In this document: positions 17,093-24,979 of the stretch, piece after piece | How the letters are laid out: each line of letters opens with the position of its first letter | How positions within the stretch are numbered: the stretch's first letter is position 1 | Assembly: GCF_030291075.1 (NCBI RefSeq) | Contig: NZ_CP127407.1 | Span: 2,230,001 to 2,294,000 of the forward strand | Direction: 5' to 3' | DNA from: Stenotrophomonas sp. 57 | GTDB lineage: Bacteria; Pseudomonadota; Gammaproteobacteria; Xanthomonadales; Xanthomonadaceae | Length of the DNA: 64,000 nt | Notes under the pieces: model-generated | Seen by the model: only the letters and a program-made list of their open reading frames with translations | Database searches by the model: none | Told to the model about the DNA's origin: nothing | Position numbers and translations under genes: made by a program

Positions 17093-17662
17093 CTAACGCT
17101 TGGCCTGTTCCAACAACAGCTTCGCGACATCCTTCGCGGTGTCTGCGGCGCCGTAATCAGCCATCACGCGCGACAGGGTGATGGCGCCTTCCATCAGGAT
17201 CAGCAGCTGACGGGCCAGGTCCGCCGGCTGCTCCACATCCAGTTGTCCGGTAAGTTCCAATGTGTAATCAAGCAGCTTCTGCTTGTGATCACGCGCGATC
17301 TGCCGAATCGGATCGGCCGGGTCGCCGACCTCGCCTGCGGTATTGATGAACGCACACCCGCAATAGCCCTCGGACTGGAACCAGTTCCTGAGCACGGTGA
17401 ACATGCCGAGGATGCGTGCTTCCGGGGTGTCCGCCTTCTCGCACTCCTGCCGGAACCAGGCCAGCCAACGCACGTCGCGCGCCCTCAGCGCAGCAGCGGC
17501 CACGTCGTCCTTGTTCTCGAAATGGCGGTAGATGCTCTTCCGCGCCACGCCCGAGGTCTTCACCAGCAGGTCCATGCCCGTGGCGTGGATCCCGTTCTGG
17601 TAGATCAGCGCCTCGGCCGTGGCCAGGATCTTCTGTTGGGTATCGGTGGTGGCCTTGCTCAT
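17093..17662 (-). CDS. TetR/AcrR-family transcriptional regulator
   Basis: A 189-residue regulator with an N-terminal helix-turn-helix ([26 protein letters not shown], second helix about residues 30-44) and a C-terminal ligand domain containing [15 protein letters not shown], the type seen in TetR proteins near Cys-sensing or hydrolase genes. The ATG at 17662 is preferred over the one at 17692, because the upstream codons overlap a perfect palindrome that looks like its operator. It is divergent from a signal-peptide gene at 17831 that is now truncated, which was probably its original target. Confidence 0.85.
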   Translation of the reverse strand: MSKATTDTQQKILATAEALIYQNGIHATGMDLLVKTSGVARKSIYRHFENKDDVAAAALRARDVRWLAWFRQECEKADTPEARILGMFTVLRNWFQSEGYCGCAFINTAGEVGDPADPIRQIARDHKQKLLDYTLELTGQLDVEQPADLARQLLILMEGAITLSRVMADYGAADTAKDVAKLLLEQAKR

Positions 17663-17671
17663 GGGCGCAAG

Positions 17672-17689
17672 GTAGAACGTTCGTTCTAC
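17672..17689. promoter_or_regulatory. Probable TetR operator
   Basis: Perfect 8-base arms GTAGAACG and CGTTCTAC separated by TT, 10 bases before the regulator's start codon and within the divergent intergenic region. Position and symmetry fit an autoregulatory TetR-family operator. Confidence 0.6.
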
Positions 17690-17830
17690 CATGTCAACCG
17701 GCGATGTCGCGTAGCCCCTACGCGGACGTCCGAGCGAGACGATCTGTCAATAAATCAGGACATTTCATCACCCGAACGCCTGACTGTAGGCGCACAGTGC
17801 CTCTCACCACCCACCCATGAGAGTTCCCGC

Positions 17831-18151
17831 ATGAACACCTTCGCCCGGACCCTGGCCGTTGCCGCCCTCGCCCTCTCGGTTCAGGCCGGCCTGCCCGCGC
17901 AGGCCGCCGAACCGGTCAAGCCGGCTGCAGTCTCCCGCATAGCGCGCACCGCCAGCTACATCACCAGCCGCGTGGCGGGGTGCACGCCTATACGGAACAG
18001 CACCTCGTTCTTGATGATGTTGCCCACGCCGGCAAAGACCGTCTGGTCCAGAAGCGCATCACAGACCATGACGTCCGGCATGGCCTTCAGCTTGCGCCGG
18101 GCCAGCGTCGGATCCCACGCATCGTTCATCACGTCCGCGCGCCAATCGTAG
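17831..18151 (+). pseudogene. 5' end of an exported protein, truncated and fused to nei antisense
   Basis: The reading starts MNTFARTLAVAALALSVQ, a normal Sec signal peptide with cleavage after AQA, and remains protein-like for about 40 residues (to EPVKPAAV). From about position 17950 it runs antisense through the 3' end of the nei remnant and has no family character until its stop at 18151. The original gene was probably the divergent target of the TetR regulator, perhaps a hydrolase, but too little is left to say. I read this as a deletion joint that removed its body together with the 3' end of nei. Confidence 0.6.
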
Positions 18152-18476
18152 ACGTCTCGTCCAACGGCTCGTCGATCAGCCGCACGGAACACGCATAGAA
18201 GTTCAGCTCGCCACTGTCGAACCGCAGGGACACACGCGGCGCGGTTGGCTTCCGATCGTCGATGCGCCAGCTGCCGAACATCATCGGGTGGATGCGCAGC
18301 GTGTGGCGGCTGAATTCCAGCAGGAAGTGCTTGCCCCAACTGCGGACCGCCTTGACCCTCCGGCCCTGCAGCGGCGACAGGTCGACACGGCTGTTCCCAG
18401 AGACGGCGCGGACCACGTGCCCCTTGAAGTGACTTGCTGCTTCGCGCAGCAGGACGATCGAAGGGCCCTCAGGCAT
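17956..18476 (-). pseudogene. nei: Endonuclease VIII/Fpg-family glycosylase remnant, frameshifted and truncated
   Basis: The N-terminus MPEGPSIVLLREAASHF has the catalytic Pro/Glu of Fpg/Nei enzymes. The frame stays intact to RLIDEPLDET, then shifts at about 18151-18152: the expected continuation YDWRADVMNDAWDP sits in another frame two bases on. That frame continues with LVCDALLDQTVF-like sequence (here VCDALLDQTVFAGVGNIIKNEVL) to HPATR and ends at a stop at 17956. The H2TH region is present but the C-terminal zinc finger is absent, so the enzyme should be inactive. The start overlaps the end of the DUF72 gene, suggesting it once formed an operon with DUF72 and BLUF genes. Confidence 0.8.
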
Positions 18477-19236
18477 GTTCGTTTTCCTGCAGCAGCGCCT
18501 GCAGCTGCAGGGCGTTGCCGGTGGCGTGACCCAGTGCGGTATTGTCCAGTACGAACCAGGCGGGTCGTATCGCGTCGGCCTCGGCCCGCAGCTGCCGCGC
18601 CAGGTGGGCAACGGTCGGTTCGCCGTAACAACTGCGATAGATCTGCGGCTGGCCGTGCCAGCGCCAGTAGCTCCACGCGCGGTCACCGCCGGGAGTCGCC
18701 GCCGCCGGCACACGTGCCGGATCCGCGGCAACCCGTGCCACGCCATGCGCGCTCAGAAGCGCATCCACTTCCGGCGTGAACCAACTCGGGTGGCGCGGCT
18801 CGCACGCCACATCGGCCTGGGTGCGTGTGCGCAGGCCCCGCATGAATGCTTCTGCCGTGGCCGTGTCATACACCAGGCTCGGCGGCAATTGCAGCAGTAA
18901 CGGGCCGAGCCTTTCACCCAGCTCCAGCACGCCTTCAAGGAACCGCTCAAGCGGCTGCATTGCGTCGCGCAGCCGACGCTCGTGGCTGATCTCTCGCGGC
19001 AGTTTCACCGCAAACCGGAAGCCCTCCGGCACGCTTGCCGCCCATCGCGCATAGGTTCTGGCCTGGTGCGGTCGATAGAAAGATGAGTTGATCTCCACCA
19101 TCGGCAGGCGTGTGGCGTAGCGCTGCAGTGCGCTGTCGCCCGCACCGAACGCGTCCTGATCCGACCGCGACAGCGACCACCCCGCACAGCCAACCCGTAT
19201 TGGCGCGGGTGCGCCCGGGGCGGCTGCCGTCTTCAC
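18469..19236 (-). CDS. DUF72 (YecE-like) family protein
   Basis: A 255-residue TIM-barrel-like protein of the DUF72 family. Signatures: GCAGWSLSR at the first strand, YATRLPMVEINSSFYRPH, FRFAVKLPREISHERRL, LGPLLLQLPPS, CEPRHPSWF and YWRWHG. The family is widespread and its activity is unknown, although a relation to sugar-isomerase-like barrels has been suggested. The start is the GTG at 19236, which overlaps the BLUF stop (GTGA); longer versions overlap the BLUF gene. Its stop overlaps the start of the broken nei gene. Confidence 0.85.
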   Translation of the reverse strand: MKTAAAPGAPAPIRVGCAGWSLSRSDQDAFGAGDSALQRYATRLPMVEINSSFYRPHQARTYARWAASVPEGFRFAVKLPREISHERRLRDAMQPLERFLEGVLELGERLGPLLLQLPPSLVYDTATAEAFMRGLRTRTQADVACEPRHPSWFTPEVDALLSAHGVARVAADPARVPAAATPGGDRAWSYWRWHGQPQIYRSCYGEPTVAHLARQLRAEADAIRPAWFVLDNTALGHATGNALQLQALLQENEHA

Positions 19237-19700
19237 CGTACCCAGTGTCCCTGCGGTTCCACGCCGTCGCCCGCACCTGCATCCGTCTGCGACTGCGAAA
19301 CCGACAGCAGTCGGTCCAGGGCACTGGTGCCCGATTCCAGCGTCGACGCGCTGCGCACGAAGCCGGTCCAATCGGAGATGGCAATCTTTCCCAGCGCCAG
19401 CTCGTCTACCCGCACGCTGCGCATCCGCCAGCGCGGAAACTGCCGGCGCCCCACCCTGCCCCGGTTGAGTTCGACGATTCCGCCGTGGCTGCTCGCCGCC
19501 AGAATGCGCGTGTACGCAGCGTTGACTCCGTCCGCCGGGCCCTCCAGATACTGCAGGAACCGCGCACCGTCGAACAGCAACGTGCCGGTGACATCGACAG
19601 ATGCGTTGAACTGCACCGCTTCGGCTACAAGCTGTTGCAGCCGCTCTTCGGTCAGGCTTCGGGAAGCTTCACTCACATAGGCAATCGCACGAAAAGGCAT
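19233..19700 (-). CDS. BLUF blue-light photoreceptor protein (copy 1)
   Basis: A 155-residue protein with an N-terminal BLUF domain. The flavin-site residues are visible: Tyr8 (AIAYVS), Asn32 (QFNAS) and Gln50 in FLQYLEG, with RRQFPRWRM near residue 90. Short single-domain BLUF proteins bind FAD and signal by a hydrogen-bond change around the Gln; outputs are protein partners. The C-terminal 50 residues form a helical cap. The ATG at 19700 matches the start of the second copy at 55702 (MPFRAI versus MPIRAV). It heads a BLUF-DUF72-nei set with overlapping genes. Confidence 0.85.
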   Translation of the reverse strand: MPFRAIAYVSEASRSLTEERLQQLVAEAVQFNASVDVTGTLLFDGARFLQYLEGPADGVNAAYTRILAASSHGGIVELNRGRVGRRQFPRWRMRSVRVDELALGKIAISDWTGFVRSASTLESGTSALDRLLSVSQSQTDAGAGDGVEPQGHWVR

Positions 19701-20002
19701 GGCACCACCCGTTGTTGCAGACAGCTCTACCTTAGCGACGCGGGTCGTATGCGCAGTGAGGCCCGCGTAGAAACTGCGTCGAGTTGAGGTGCGGGCCCGC
19801 CGCCTGGCCTTGACACGTGATCGAGCGCCGCAGGCGCGCCTGCGGGCGCACACGCGCGCACACGACATTTCGTGGAGACCGGATGAGGAATCGTGGGCTT
19901 CCGGATGACGCCACGTTGGCGGTCATGCCACCGCCGTCTAGCGCCGGATCTGGAAGATGGTTCCTGCCGCCAATCAGGCGGCTCAACCCAAGGAGACGTT
20001 CC

Positions 20003-20326
20003 ATGGCCAACCAGAACCAGTACCAGGGCAACAGCAACCGCGGTTTCGCTTCGATGGACGAGGACAAGCAGCGCGGGATCGCCGCCAAGGGTGGACGTGC
20101 CGCGCACGAATCTGGCAACGCCCATGAATTCAGCTCGGAAGAAGCACGCGAAGCCGGCCGCAAGGGCGGCGAAGCAGTGAGCCAGGATCGCCAGCACATG
20201 GCGGACATCGGCCGCGAAGGCGGCCAGAACAGCCGCAGGGGTGGAAACCAGGGCGGTAACCAGAGCGGCGGGCAGCAACAGCAGGAACGCGGCGGTGGCA
20301 ACAACCGCGTTGGCCAGCAGCGCTGA
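20003..20326 (+). CDS. KGG-repeat stress protein (GsiB/YciG-like)
   Basis: A 107-residue, very hydrophilic, Gly/Gln/Asn-rich protein with repeats of the KGG type: RGIAAKGGRAAHESG, REAGRKGGEAVSQD and DIGREGGQNS. Such GsiB/YciG-like proteins accumulate in general stress, desiccation or starvation and resemble plant LEA proteins. The C-terminal third (GGNQGGNQSGGQQQQ) is low complexity. The start is the ATG at 20003 with AAGGAGA 7 bases upstream. It converges on the Mn-catalase gene, with a strong hairpin after its stop. Confidence 0.85.
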   Translation: MANQNQYQGNSNRGFASMDEDKQRGIAAKGGRAAHESGNAHEFSSEEAREAGRKGGEAVSQDRQHMADIGREGGQNSRRGGNQGGNQSGGQQQQERGGGNNRVGQQR

Positions 20327-20354
20327 TCGCGCCTGAAGCCAGTTGCACCGCTTC

Positions 20355-20379
20355 GTGGGCGGACGTGATGTCCGCCCAC
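20355..20379 (+). terminator. Terminator of the KGG-repeat gene
   Basis: Ten-base perfect arms GTGGGCGGAC and GTCCGCCCAC with a 5-base loop, followed by TTTCG, 28 bases after the stop codon. Confidence 0.75.
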
Positions 20380-20415
20380 TTTCGTACGCCTTGACGCTGG
20401 TCAAGGGCTTCGCCA

Positions 20416-20442
20416 CTGGGGCGCCGCAGATGGGCGCCCCAG
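20416..20442. terminator. Hairpin between the convergent stress genes
   Basis: Arms CTGGGGCGCC (20416-20425) and GGCGCCCCAG (20433-20442) with a 7-base loop, followed on the plus strand by CTCTTTC. It lies just before the 3' end of the Mn-catalase gene and probably insulates both. Confidence 0.6.
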
Positions 20443-20447
20443 CTCTT

Positions 20448-21332
20448 TCATTGCTCGCGTGGTGGCAGGTCCAGTGCGCCCGCGCCCGGGCCGGCCCCCA
20501 GCTCGGTGCCGGTGGTCGGCCGCGCTTTCGGGTCGGAGAGTGTACGCAGGCTCATGGCCTGCACCGCCGCTTGTTCGCGTGCGCCCAGGTCCACCGTGCC
20601 GCCGCCGTCGCCACCATCCACAGCGGTCTGTGCCTCGCGGTCGCTGACCCGCTCCCACAGCTCTCCGCTGTTCCAGCTGCCCTGCAGGTCGTCGGCGCCG
20701 TCGCCCTGCGACGTGTCCATGTACAGATCGGTGAACGCAGGGTCCCCCGGCAGCTTGCCCGGCGGGAAGTTGGGCTGGATGCTGTGCAGCGCCTTCTCGA
20801 ACGACTTCATGTGCGCGATCTCGCGCGTCATCAGAAAGCGCAGCGCATCCTTGATGCCGGGGTCATCGGTGACGCTGATCAGCCGCTCATACACCAGCTT
20901 GGCGCGCGCTTCGGCCGCGATGTTCGAGCGCAGGTCGGCGGTAGGTTCCCCGATCGAGTCGATGTAGGCCGCTGTCCACGGCACGCCGCTGGAATTGACC
21001 AGTGCCGGCCCGCCACCGTACAGGATCTGCTCGGTATGGCTGGTGCTGTTCTGCCCCAGCGGCCGCATATCCTCGGCCTTGGCAAGCCCTTCGGAGTGAA
21101 TGGCCTTCGGCCCGCGGTTGAGCATTGCGATGATGGTGCCGATGATCTCCAGATGGCTGATCTCTTCGGTGGCGATATCCATCAGCAGGTCCTTGCGGCC
21201 TGGATCGCATTCGCCGAGTCCCTGGGTGAAGTAGCGCATGGCGGCAGCCAGTTCGCCCTGCGGGCCGCCGAACTGTTCAAGCATGAGGCTGGCGAGCTGC
21301 GGGTAGGATTCGCGCACGCGCACGGTGTACAT
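20448..21332 (-). CDS. Manganese catalase, with an amber codon in its native N-terminus
   Basis: A 294-residue ferritin-like Mn-catalase. Metal-ligand regions are GGPQGELAAAMRYF, ATEEISHLE, AAEARAKLVYERL and TREIAHMKSFEKAL, all complete. Family members normally start MF-x-H-x-K-x-LMYTV. Here the ATG at 21356, with GGAG 9 bases upstream, reads MFLHH, then TAG at 21341-21339, then KLMYTV, so the native start is interrupted at codon 6. Translation may restart at the ATG at 21332, three codons on, giving the protein listed. It disproportionates H2O2 using a di-Mn centre. Loss of eight residues may or may not harm activity. Adjacent to a KGG protein and a DUF892 protein, a typical stress set. Confidence 0.85.
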   Translation of the reverse strand: MYTVRVRESYPQLASLMLEQFGGPQGELAAAMRYFTQGLGECDPGRKDLLMDIATEEISHLEIIGTIIAMLNRGPKAIHSEGLAKAEDMRPLGQNSTSHTEQILYGGGPALVNSSGVPWTAAYIDSIGEPTADLRSNIAAEARAKLVYERLISVTDDPGIKDALRFLMTREIAHMKSFEKALHSIQPNFPPGKLPGDPAFTDLYMDTSQGDGADDLQGSWNSGELWERVSDREAQTAVDGGDGGGTVDLGAREQAAVQAMSLRTLSDPKARPTTGTELGAGPGAGALDLPPREQ

Positions 21333-21393
21333 CAGCTTCTAGTGATGAAGGAACATGGGGTTTCTCCAATGGCTGGCTGTGCTGGCTTCGGGG

Positions 21394-21915
21394 TCAGCGC
21401 TTGGCTTGCGCGCCCGGTGTTTCGTCACGATTGAGGAACGCACCGACCAGGCCATCCTGGTGGTCCTCCAGCCAGCGCGCCATGGCGATCTCTTCCTGCA
21501 GGATCTGGCCACAGACCGCGGCGATGTCCGGTGCTGCGGCACGCTCGGCAGCGATCACCAGCGCCCGATAGCTGGCGATCTCGGTGTTTCCGAAGCCGAA
21601 CGAGAGCCCTACGCTCTTGACTACCTCGTCTTCCATCAGGCTTGTGCCGGCCGCATGGAGAGCTGCAGTCACGCTCGCGAACAGTCCCTTGGCGGTCGGC
21701 ACGCTTCCTCCAAGCGCTTCAATGCACTGGCGCAGCGAGGCTGCCTGCCCCCGCGTTTCCTGGACGTGCTGGGCGATCCGTGCGGCGAGGTGGGGATAGT
21801 TCTGGATCCGCGAAGCCATGGCCTTCATCATGGTCTCCGCCTCCTGCTCCATGGCGTAGGCGTCCTGAAGCCACTTCAACAGACGCTCGCTTCTGGCGTT
21901 GTTCTGGTCTGCCAT
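21394..21915 (-). CDS. DUF892 ferritin-like protein (YciE/YciF type)
   Basis: A 173-residue four-helix ferritin-like protein: RLLKWLQDAYAMEQEAETMM near the start carries the first Glu ligands, and QHVQETRGQAASLRQCIEAL and LQEEIAMARWLEDHQ carry the others. DUF892 proteins (YciE/YciF) are induced by stress and are thought to bind di-iron. The ATG at 21915 has GGAG 7 bases upstream. It lies 38 bases upstream of the native Mn-catalase start, in the same direction, so the two form a stress operon. Confidence 0.85.
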   Translation of the reverse strand: MADQNNARSERLLKWLQDAYAMEQEAETMMKAMASRIQNYPHLAARIAQHVQETRGQAASLRQCIEALGGSVPTAKGLFASVTAALHAAGTSLMEDEVVKSVGLSFGFGNTEIASYRALVIAAERAAAPDIAAVCGQILQEEIAMARWLEDHQDGLVGAFLNRDETPGAQAKR

Positions 21916-22072
21916 TTCGATCTCCGGTGCGGGGCGACATGCCTCCGGAGACCATGGTGGAGCGCCGGCAATCACCGCCTGTCGGCCGATGTGAGCCGCC
22001 GAAGGTGGGCGCTGCACGCAGTGGTGATGCGGCGATAACATCCGCCGCCCTGTGTTGGACCGATGGGCGCTC

Positions 22073-22417
22073 TCAGGTCGCCAATGCGCTGGATACGCTC
22101 ACGCCGGCTGCAGGTCGCTGGCGACCGGCGTTCGAGGCGCACGCGCTGCCCGCCGCCATCACCGCCTGTATTACCCGGTGCTGAGCACGATGCCCGCCAC
22201 CGTCCACGCCCACGACGTAGACGAAGCGCCCATCAAACTTGGCCTGTGCGCCCTCCATGGCGTCGTCGGCCAGCAGTGCTCGCTTCAGCGACTTCATCCA
22301 GGCCCGTTCAGGCGCGCGGTCCAGCTCCACGACGATGGCGGCACCGCCGCAGTCGAGCGGCATGCACTCGACACGCAGGACGCCTGGAGCGGCAGAATCG
22401 GTTCGGGATAGCGACAT
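22073..22417 (-). CDS. Hypothetical protein
   Basis: A 114-residue protein starting at the ATG at 22417, supported by GGAGA 7 bases upstream. The middle has alternating hydrophobic strands (VLRVECMPL, GAAIVVEL, RFVYVVGVDGGG) with a KSLKRALLADD helix. I recognise no family. It is divergent from the response regulator at 22623 with a 205-base gap. Confidence 0.5.
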   Translation of the reverse strand: MSLSRTDSAAPGVLRVECMPLDCGGAAIVVELDRAPERAWMKSLKRALLADDAMEGAQAKFDGRFVYVVGVDGGGHRAQHRVIQAVMAAGSACASNAGRQRPAAGVSVSSALAT

Positions 22418-22622
22418 GACAGAATCTCCGATGCAGGGGACGGCGGCAGTATCCACAGCGCGTGCCAAGACGCCGTCAATGAAATCCAGGGCGCCTTCCA
22501 CACCCCTCCACCCGGTTGGCGACATGCTCTCACGGCTTCGCGCCGGCCTGACAATGCACACGCATGGCGTTGATGCAGCACAGCACAGACTGCAGTCCCC
22601 AGGACGATACAGGCGTGAACGC

Positions 22623-23015
22623 ATGCAATCCGGAATGAGCCAGCGCAGATGCAACCTGCTGCTGGTGGAAGACCAGCTCGACCTGGCTGCGCTGATGGAA
22701 CAGGCGCTGGAGGACGCAGGTGACCAGGTGACCCATGCCTACAGCGTGTTCGATGCGCTGGGGCTGCTGGACTACCAGCGGTTCGACGGCGCCGTGCTCG
22801 ATGTCGAGCTTCGGGACGGCGTGGTCTTCCCGGTGGCTGATCGCCTGACCGAACTCGGCATCCCGTTCCTGTTCGTATCCGCGGTCTATGACCAGTTGGT
22901 GCCGCAGCGTCACCGCCGCGCCGCCTTCGTGGCCAAACCCTTCCACGTCGGTGAGTTGCAGGAGACAGTGAGGCGCGTCATGGGAGACGTCTGCGTGCAG
23001 CCGCCCGCGCATTGA
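22623..23015 (+). CDS. Single-domain response regulator (receiver only)
   Basis: A 130-residue receiver domain without an output domain. The acidic pocket is Glu/Asp in LLLVEDQLD, the phospho-acceptor Asp is in GAVLDVEL, the switch Ser is in FLFVSAVYD and the conserved Lys is in FVAKPFH. Stand-alone receivers of this type act as phosphate sinks or protein-partner switches for hybrid kinases. The ATG at 22623 is used; an internal ATG at 22635 (MSQRRC) is equally possible. No histidine kinase is adjacent. It converges on a decayed dehydrogenase gene. Confidence 0.8.
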   Translation: MQSGMSQRRCNLLLVEDQLDLAALMEQALEDAGDQVTHAYSVFDALGLLDYQRFDGAVLDVELRDGVVFPVADRLTELGIPFLFVSAVYDQLVPQRHRRAAFVAKPFHVGELQETVRRVMGDVCVQPPAH

Positions 23016-23029
23016 TTGCCATGGGAGGG

Positions 23030-23111
23030 TCAGCTGAGGTGCGGGGCCACCACCACGCTCAGCTGGCGCAGCGCGCCGCCACGGGAGAGCCCATCCCAGT
23101 TGCTGCGTGCC
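23030..23111 (-). pseudogene. C-terminal remnant of an unidentified gene
   Basis: Directly after the point where the alcohol dehydrogenase loses family similarity, a different frame reads [20 protein letters not shown] and ends with a stop at 23030. Its composition looks like the true C-terminus of another protein. I infer the 3' end of a second gene joined to the dehydrogenase by deletion; its identity is not recognised. Confidence 0.4.
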
Positions 23112-23561
23112 ATTCGCCTTCGGCACGCGCACGAATTCGGCCTGCCCCCCGGCCACGCCGCCATACAGATGGCTGTAGCCGAACAATGCCGCCGGAGGCA
23201 GCATGCCCTTCTGATTCAGCGCGGCACCCTTGCCGGTATTGGTGGTTTCGCAGGCGGCATACTCGGCCAGGCGGCAATGGAAGCACTCTCCACGGGCGAT
23301 CACGAAAGGGATCACCACACGATCGCCCGGCTGCACCTGGGTCACGCCGCTGCCGACCTCTTCCACCACGCCCATGAACTCGTGGCCGAGTACATCGCCA
23401 TCGTGCAGATCCGGAATCTTGCCGCGATACAAGTGCAGGTCCGATCCACAGATGGCGGTGGCGGTTACCCTCAGGATCAGATCATCTTCGGCCGCCAGTA
23501 CCGGGTCCGGTACAGTCTCGACTCGCACATCCTTGCGGCCGTGATAGGTCAATGCCTGCAT
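23112..23561 (-). pseudogene. Zinc-dependent alcohol dehydrogenase, N-terminal 150 residues only
   Basis: The reading from the ATG at 23561 (GGAG 7 bases upstream) is a good MDR alcohol/formaldehyde-dehydrogenase N-terminus. It has CGSDLHLY with the catalytic Cys, [21 protein letters not shown], and the CFHC...CETTN segment of the structural zinc site. Family similarity stops after [10 protein letters not shown] at about 23112, where the nucleotide-binding domain should begin. The open frame continues to 22530 but with no dehydrogenase character and crossing the opposing response regulator. About 240 residues are missing, so this is a deletion remnant. Confidence 0.75.
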
Positions 23562-23708
23562 CGTGCTTCTCCAGGACTCGGGACGCCAGCATCGCAAGGC
23601 CGCCACCCCGCTTCGGTGACATCCCGGTGTGCACGGCGTTCATTCTTTGGGGTCATGGTGTTAACCCGGCCCGGTGCAGTCTTCGGTCTTTCGCCGCAGG
23701 AGCTGCCC

Positions 23709-23897
23709 ATGAACGACAAGCTGCCCTTCAATCCGACGACGGACGTGGACGATCAGTCGAGGGCGCACACGCCGGACAAGCGGCGCAACGATCGCGCCAA
23801 GTGGAAGGAGCACGACATGCCCGACGGCGGTGATGGCCCCAAGGCCGTACCGGACGACTACGAACGTCCTGATCCTGACCCGACAGGCAAGCGTTGA
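23709..23897 (+). CDS. Small hydrophilic hypothetical protein
   Basis: A 62-residue protein rich in Asp, Pro, Lys and Arg (RRNDRAKWKEHDMPDGG, YERPDPDPTGK). No hydrophobic segment; it is likely disordered. The start at 23709 is well supported by AGGAG 7 bases upstream. Such short charged proteins are common in stress regions of Stenotrophomonas but have no assigned function. Confidence 0.5.
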   Translation: MNDKLPFNPTTDVDDQSRAHTPDKRRNDRAKWKEHDMPDGGDGPKAVPDDYERPDPDPTGKR

Positions 23898-23930
23898 GTC
23901 CGCCTCACATTCTGGTTCGGATCCATGTAG

Positions 23931-24050
23931 ATCTGGCAGAGCGAATTCCTGGCCGTGCTGTCCCTGGTGGCGCTGACGATTTTCCTGCGCCAGAAAGATT
24001 CACCGCGATCCAAGGCGGTTGAGGCCCCACGTGCGCAGACAGGTGATTGA
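23931..24050 (+). pseudogene. DUF6766-type membrane protein, C-terminal remnant
   Basis: A 39-codon open stretch, preceded in frame by TAG and ending at TGA 24048-24050, reads IWQSEFLAVLSLVALTIFL, then RQKDSP, SKAV and a Thr-Gly-Asp end. This resembles the last membrane helix and tail of DUF6766 proteins, usually about 200 residues long. The upstream part is gone. Another 3'-only remnant in this decayed zone. Confidence 0.5.
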
Positions 24051-24053
24051 GCC

Positions 24054-24641
24054 ATGCGAAATAACCCATCCACGGCCCTGCTGATCATCGACATGTTCAG
24101 CCGATTCGACTTCCCCGGCGCTCAAAAACTGGCGCCGGCGGCAGAGTGGGCGGCCCGGCAGATCCGGCGCCTGAGGGATCACTCCGATGAACGCGGTTGG
24201 CCGGTCATCTATGCCAATGACAATTTTTCGGATTGGAAGCGCGACTTCCGCCAGCAGGTGGAACAGTGCCGGCGCGACGGTGGCCCGGCGTGGCGAATCG
24301 CCCGCCTTCTCTCGCCTTTGCCTTGTCACTACTTCGTGCTCAAGCCCAAGCACTCGGCCTTTCTGGCCAGCCCTTTGCCAATTCTGCTGGCCAAACTGGG
24401 AGTGCGCCACCTTTGCCTGTGTGGCATGACGGCCGAGTCGTGTGTCCTGGCTACAGCGTTGGGCGCCAACGCCAGGGAATTCCACGTGGTGTTGGCGTCG
24501 GAGGCCGTGGCGGGGATGCCAGCGCAGAAGCGACGCGCGCTGGCGCTGCTCGCTGGTTCAGGCGCAGCGCGGGTCGCGCGGGTTTCTTCGCTTGTCTCTG
24601 GGCAGGAGCGGGATGGGGTTGACTCAGGTCTGGTCGGCTGA
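24054..24641 (+). CDS. Isochorismatase-like cysteine hydrolase
   Basis: A 195-residue protein of the isochorismatase/nicotinamidase-like fold. The catalytic triad is visible: Asp13 in ALLIIDMF, Lys in LKPKHSAF (about residue 98) and Cys in MTAESCVLATAL (about 128). The family hydrolyses amides or enol ethers; the substrate cannot be read from sequence. The start is the ATG at 24054, three bases after the stop of the DUF6766 remnant. The last codons overlap the opposing Cys-rich gene by 18 bases. Confidence 0.8.
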   Translation: MRNNPSTALLIIDMFSRFDFPGAQKLAPAAEWAARQIRRLRDHSDERGWPVIYANDNFSDWKRDFRQQVEQCRRDGGPAWRIARLLSPLPCHYFVLKPKHSAFLASPLPILLAKLGVRHLCLCGMTAESCVLATALGANAREFHVVLASEAVAGMPAQKRRALALLAGSGAARVARVSSLVSGQERDGVDSGLVG

Positions 24642-24857
24642 CCCCGTTACACCTGAATGAGCGGCGCAGTGTGCGCAGCAGAAGATCTGGCCGTTTCCTT
24701 CAACACCATGCCCGATGACAGCGCATTCGCAGTGTACGCAGCGCGGTGCGAATGTGTGTATCGCGCATTCGAACGAGTCGAACGTGCCGCTGCGCCCGCC
24801 CTGCTGGAGGGTGAAGCTCTTGTCGTAGTTGTTGCCGCAGACATCACAGGTGGCCAT
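24624..24857 (-). CDS. Cys-rich putative metal-binding miniprotein
   Basis: A 77-residue protein with nine Cys and three His: CDVC near residue 4, FECAIH, CVHCEC, then FCCAHCAAH. The CxxC-rich arrangement suggests two treble-clef or ribbon-like zinc sites, and some relatives are annotated as metallothionein-like. The ATG at 24857 is preceded by AGGTG. No neighbour tells its role. Confidence 0.6.
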   Translation of the reverse strand: MATCDVCGNNYDKSFTLQQGGRSGTFDSFECAIHTFAPRCVHCECAVIGHGVEGNGQIFCCAHCAAHSGVTGSADQT

Positions 24858-24979
24858 GGGGCACCTCGTGCTGTGGAAGGAACATGCAGTGTGGACAGCG
24901 CGGGTGTCGGAGGCCGTGAATCCACCGTGTCGCGAGGGTGTAGGAGGTTCACGTCCTCACGCGTTGGGCGCGGTCTGTC

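Noticed and set aside
17831..18151. A complete 106-residue exported protein
   Set aside because: The second half is the antisense of a nei remnant and has no protein character, so a truncation is more likely.
22530..23606. 358-residue intact alcohol dehydrogenase
   Set aside because: Only the first 150 residues fit the family; the rest crosses the response regulator antisense and has no NAD-binding fold signature.
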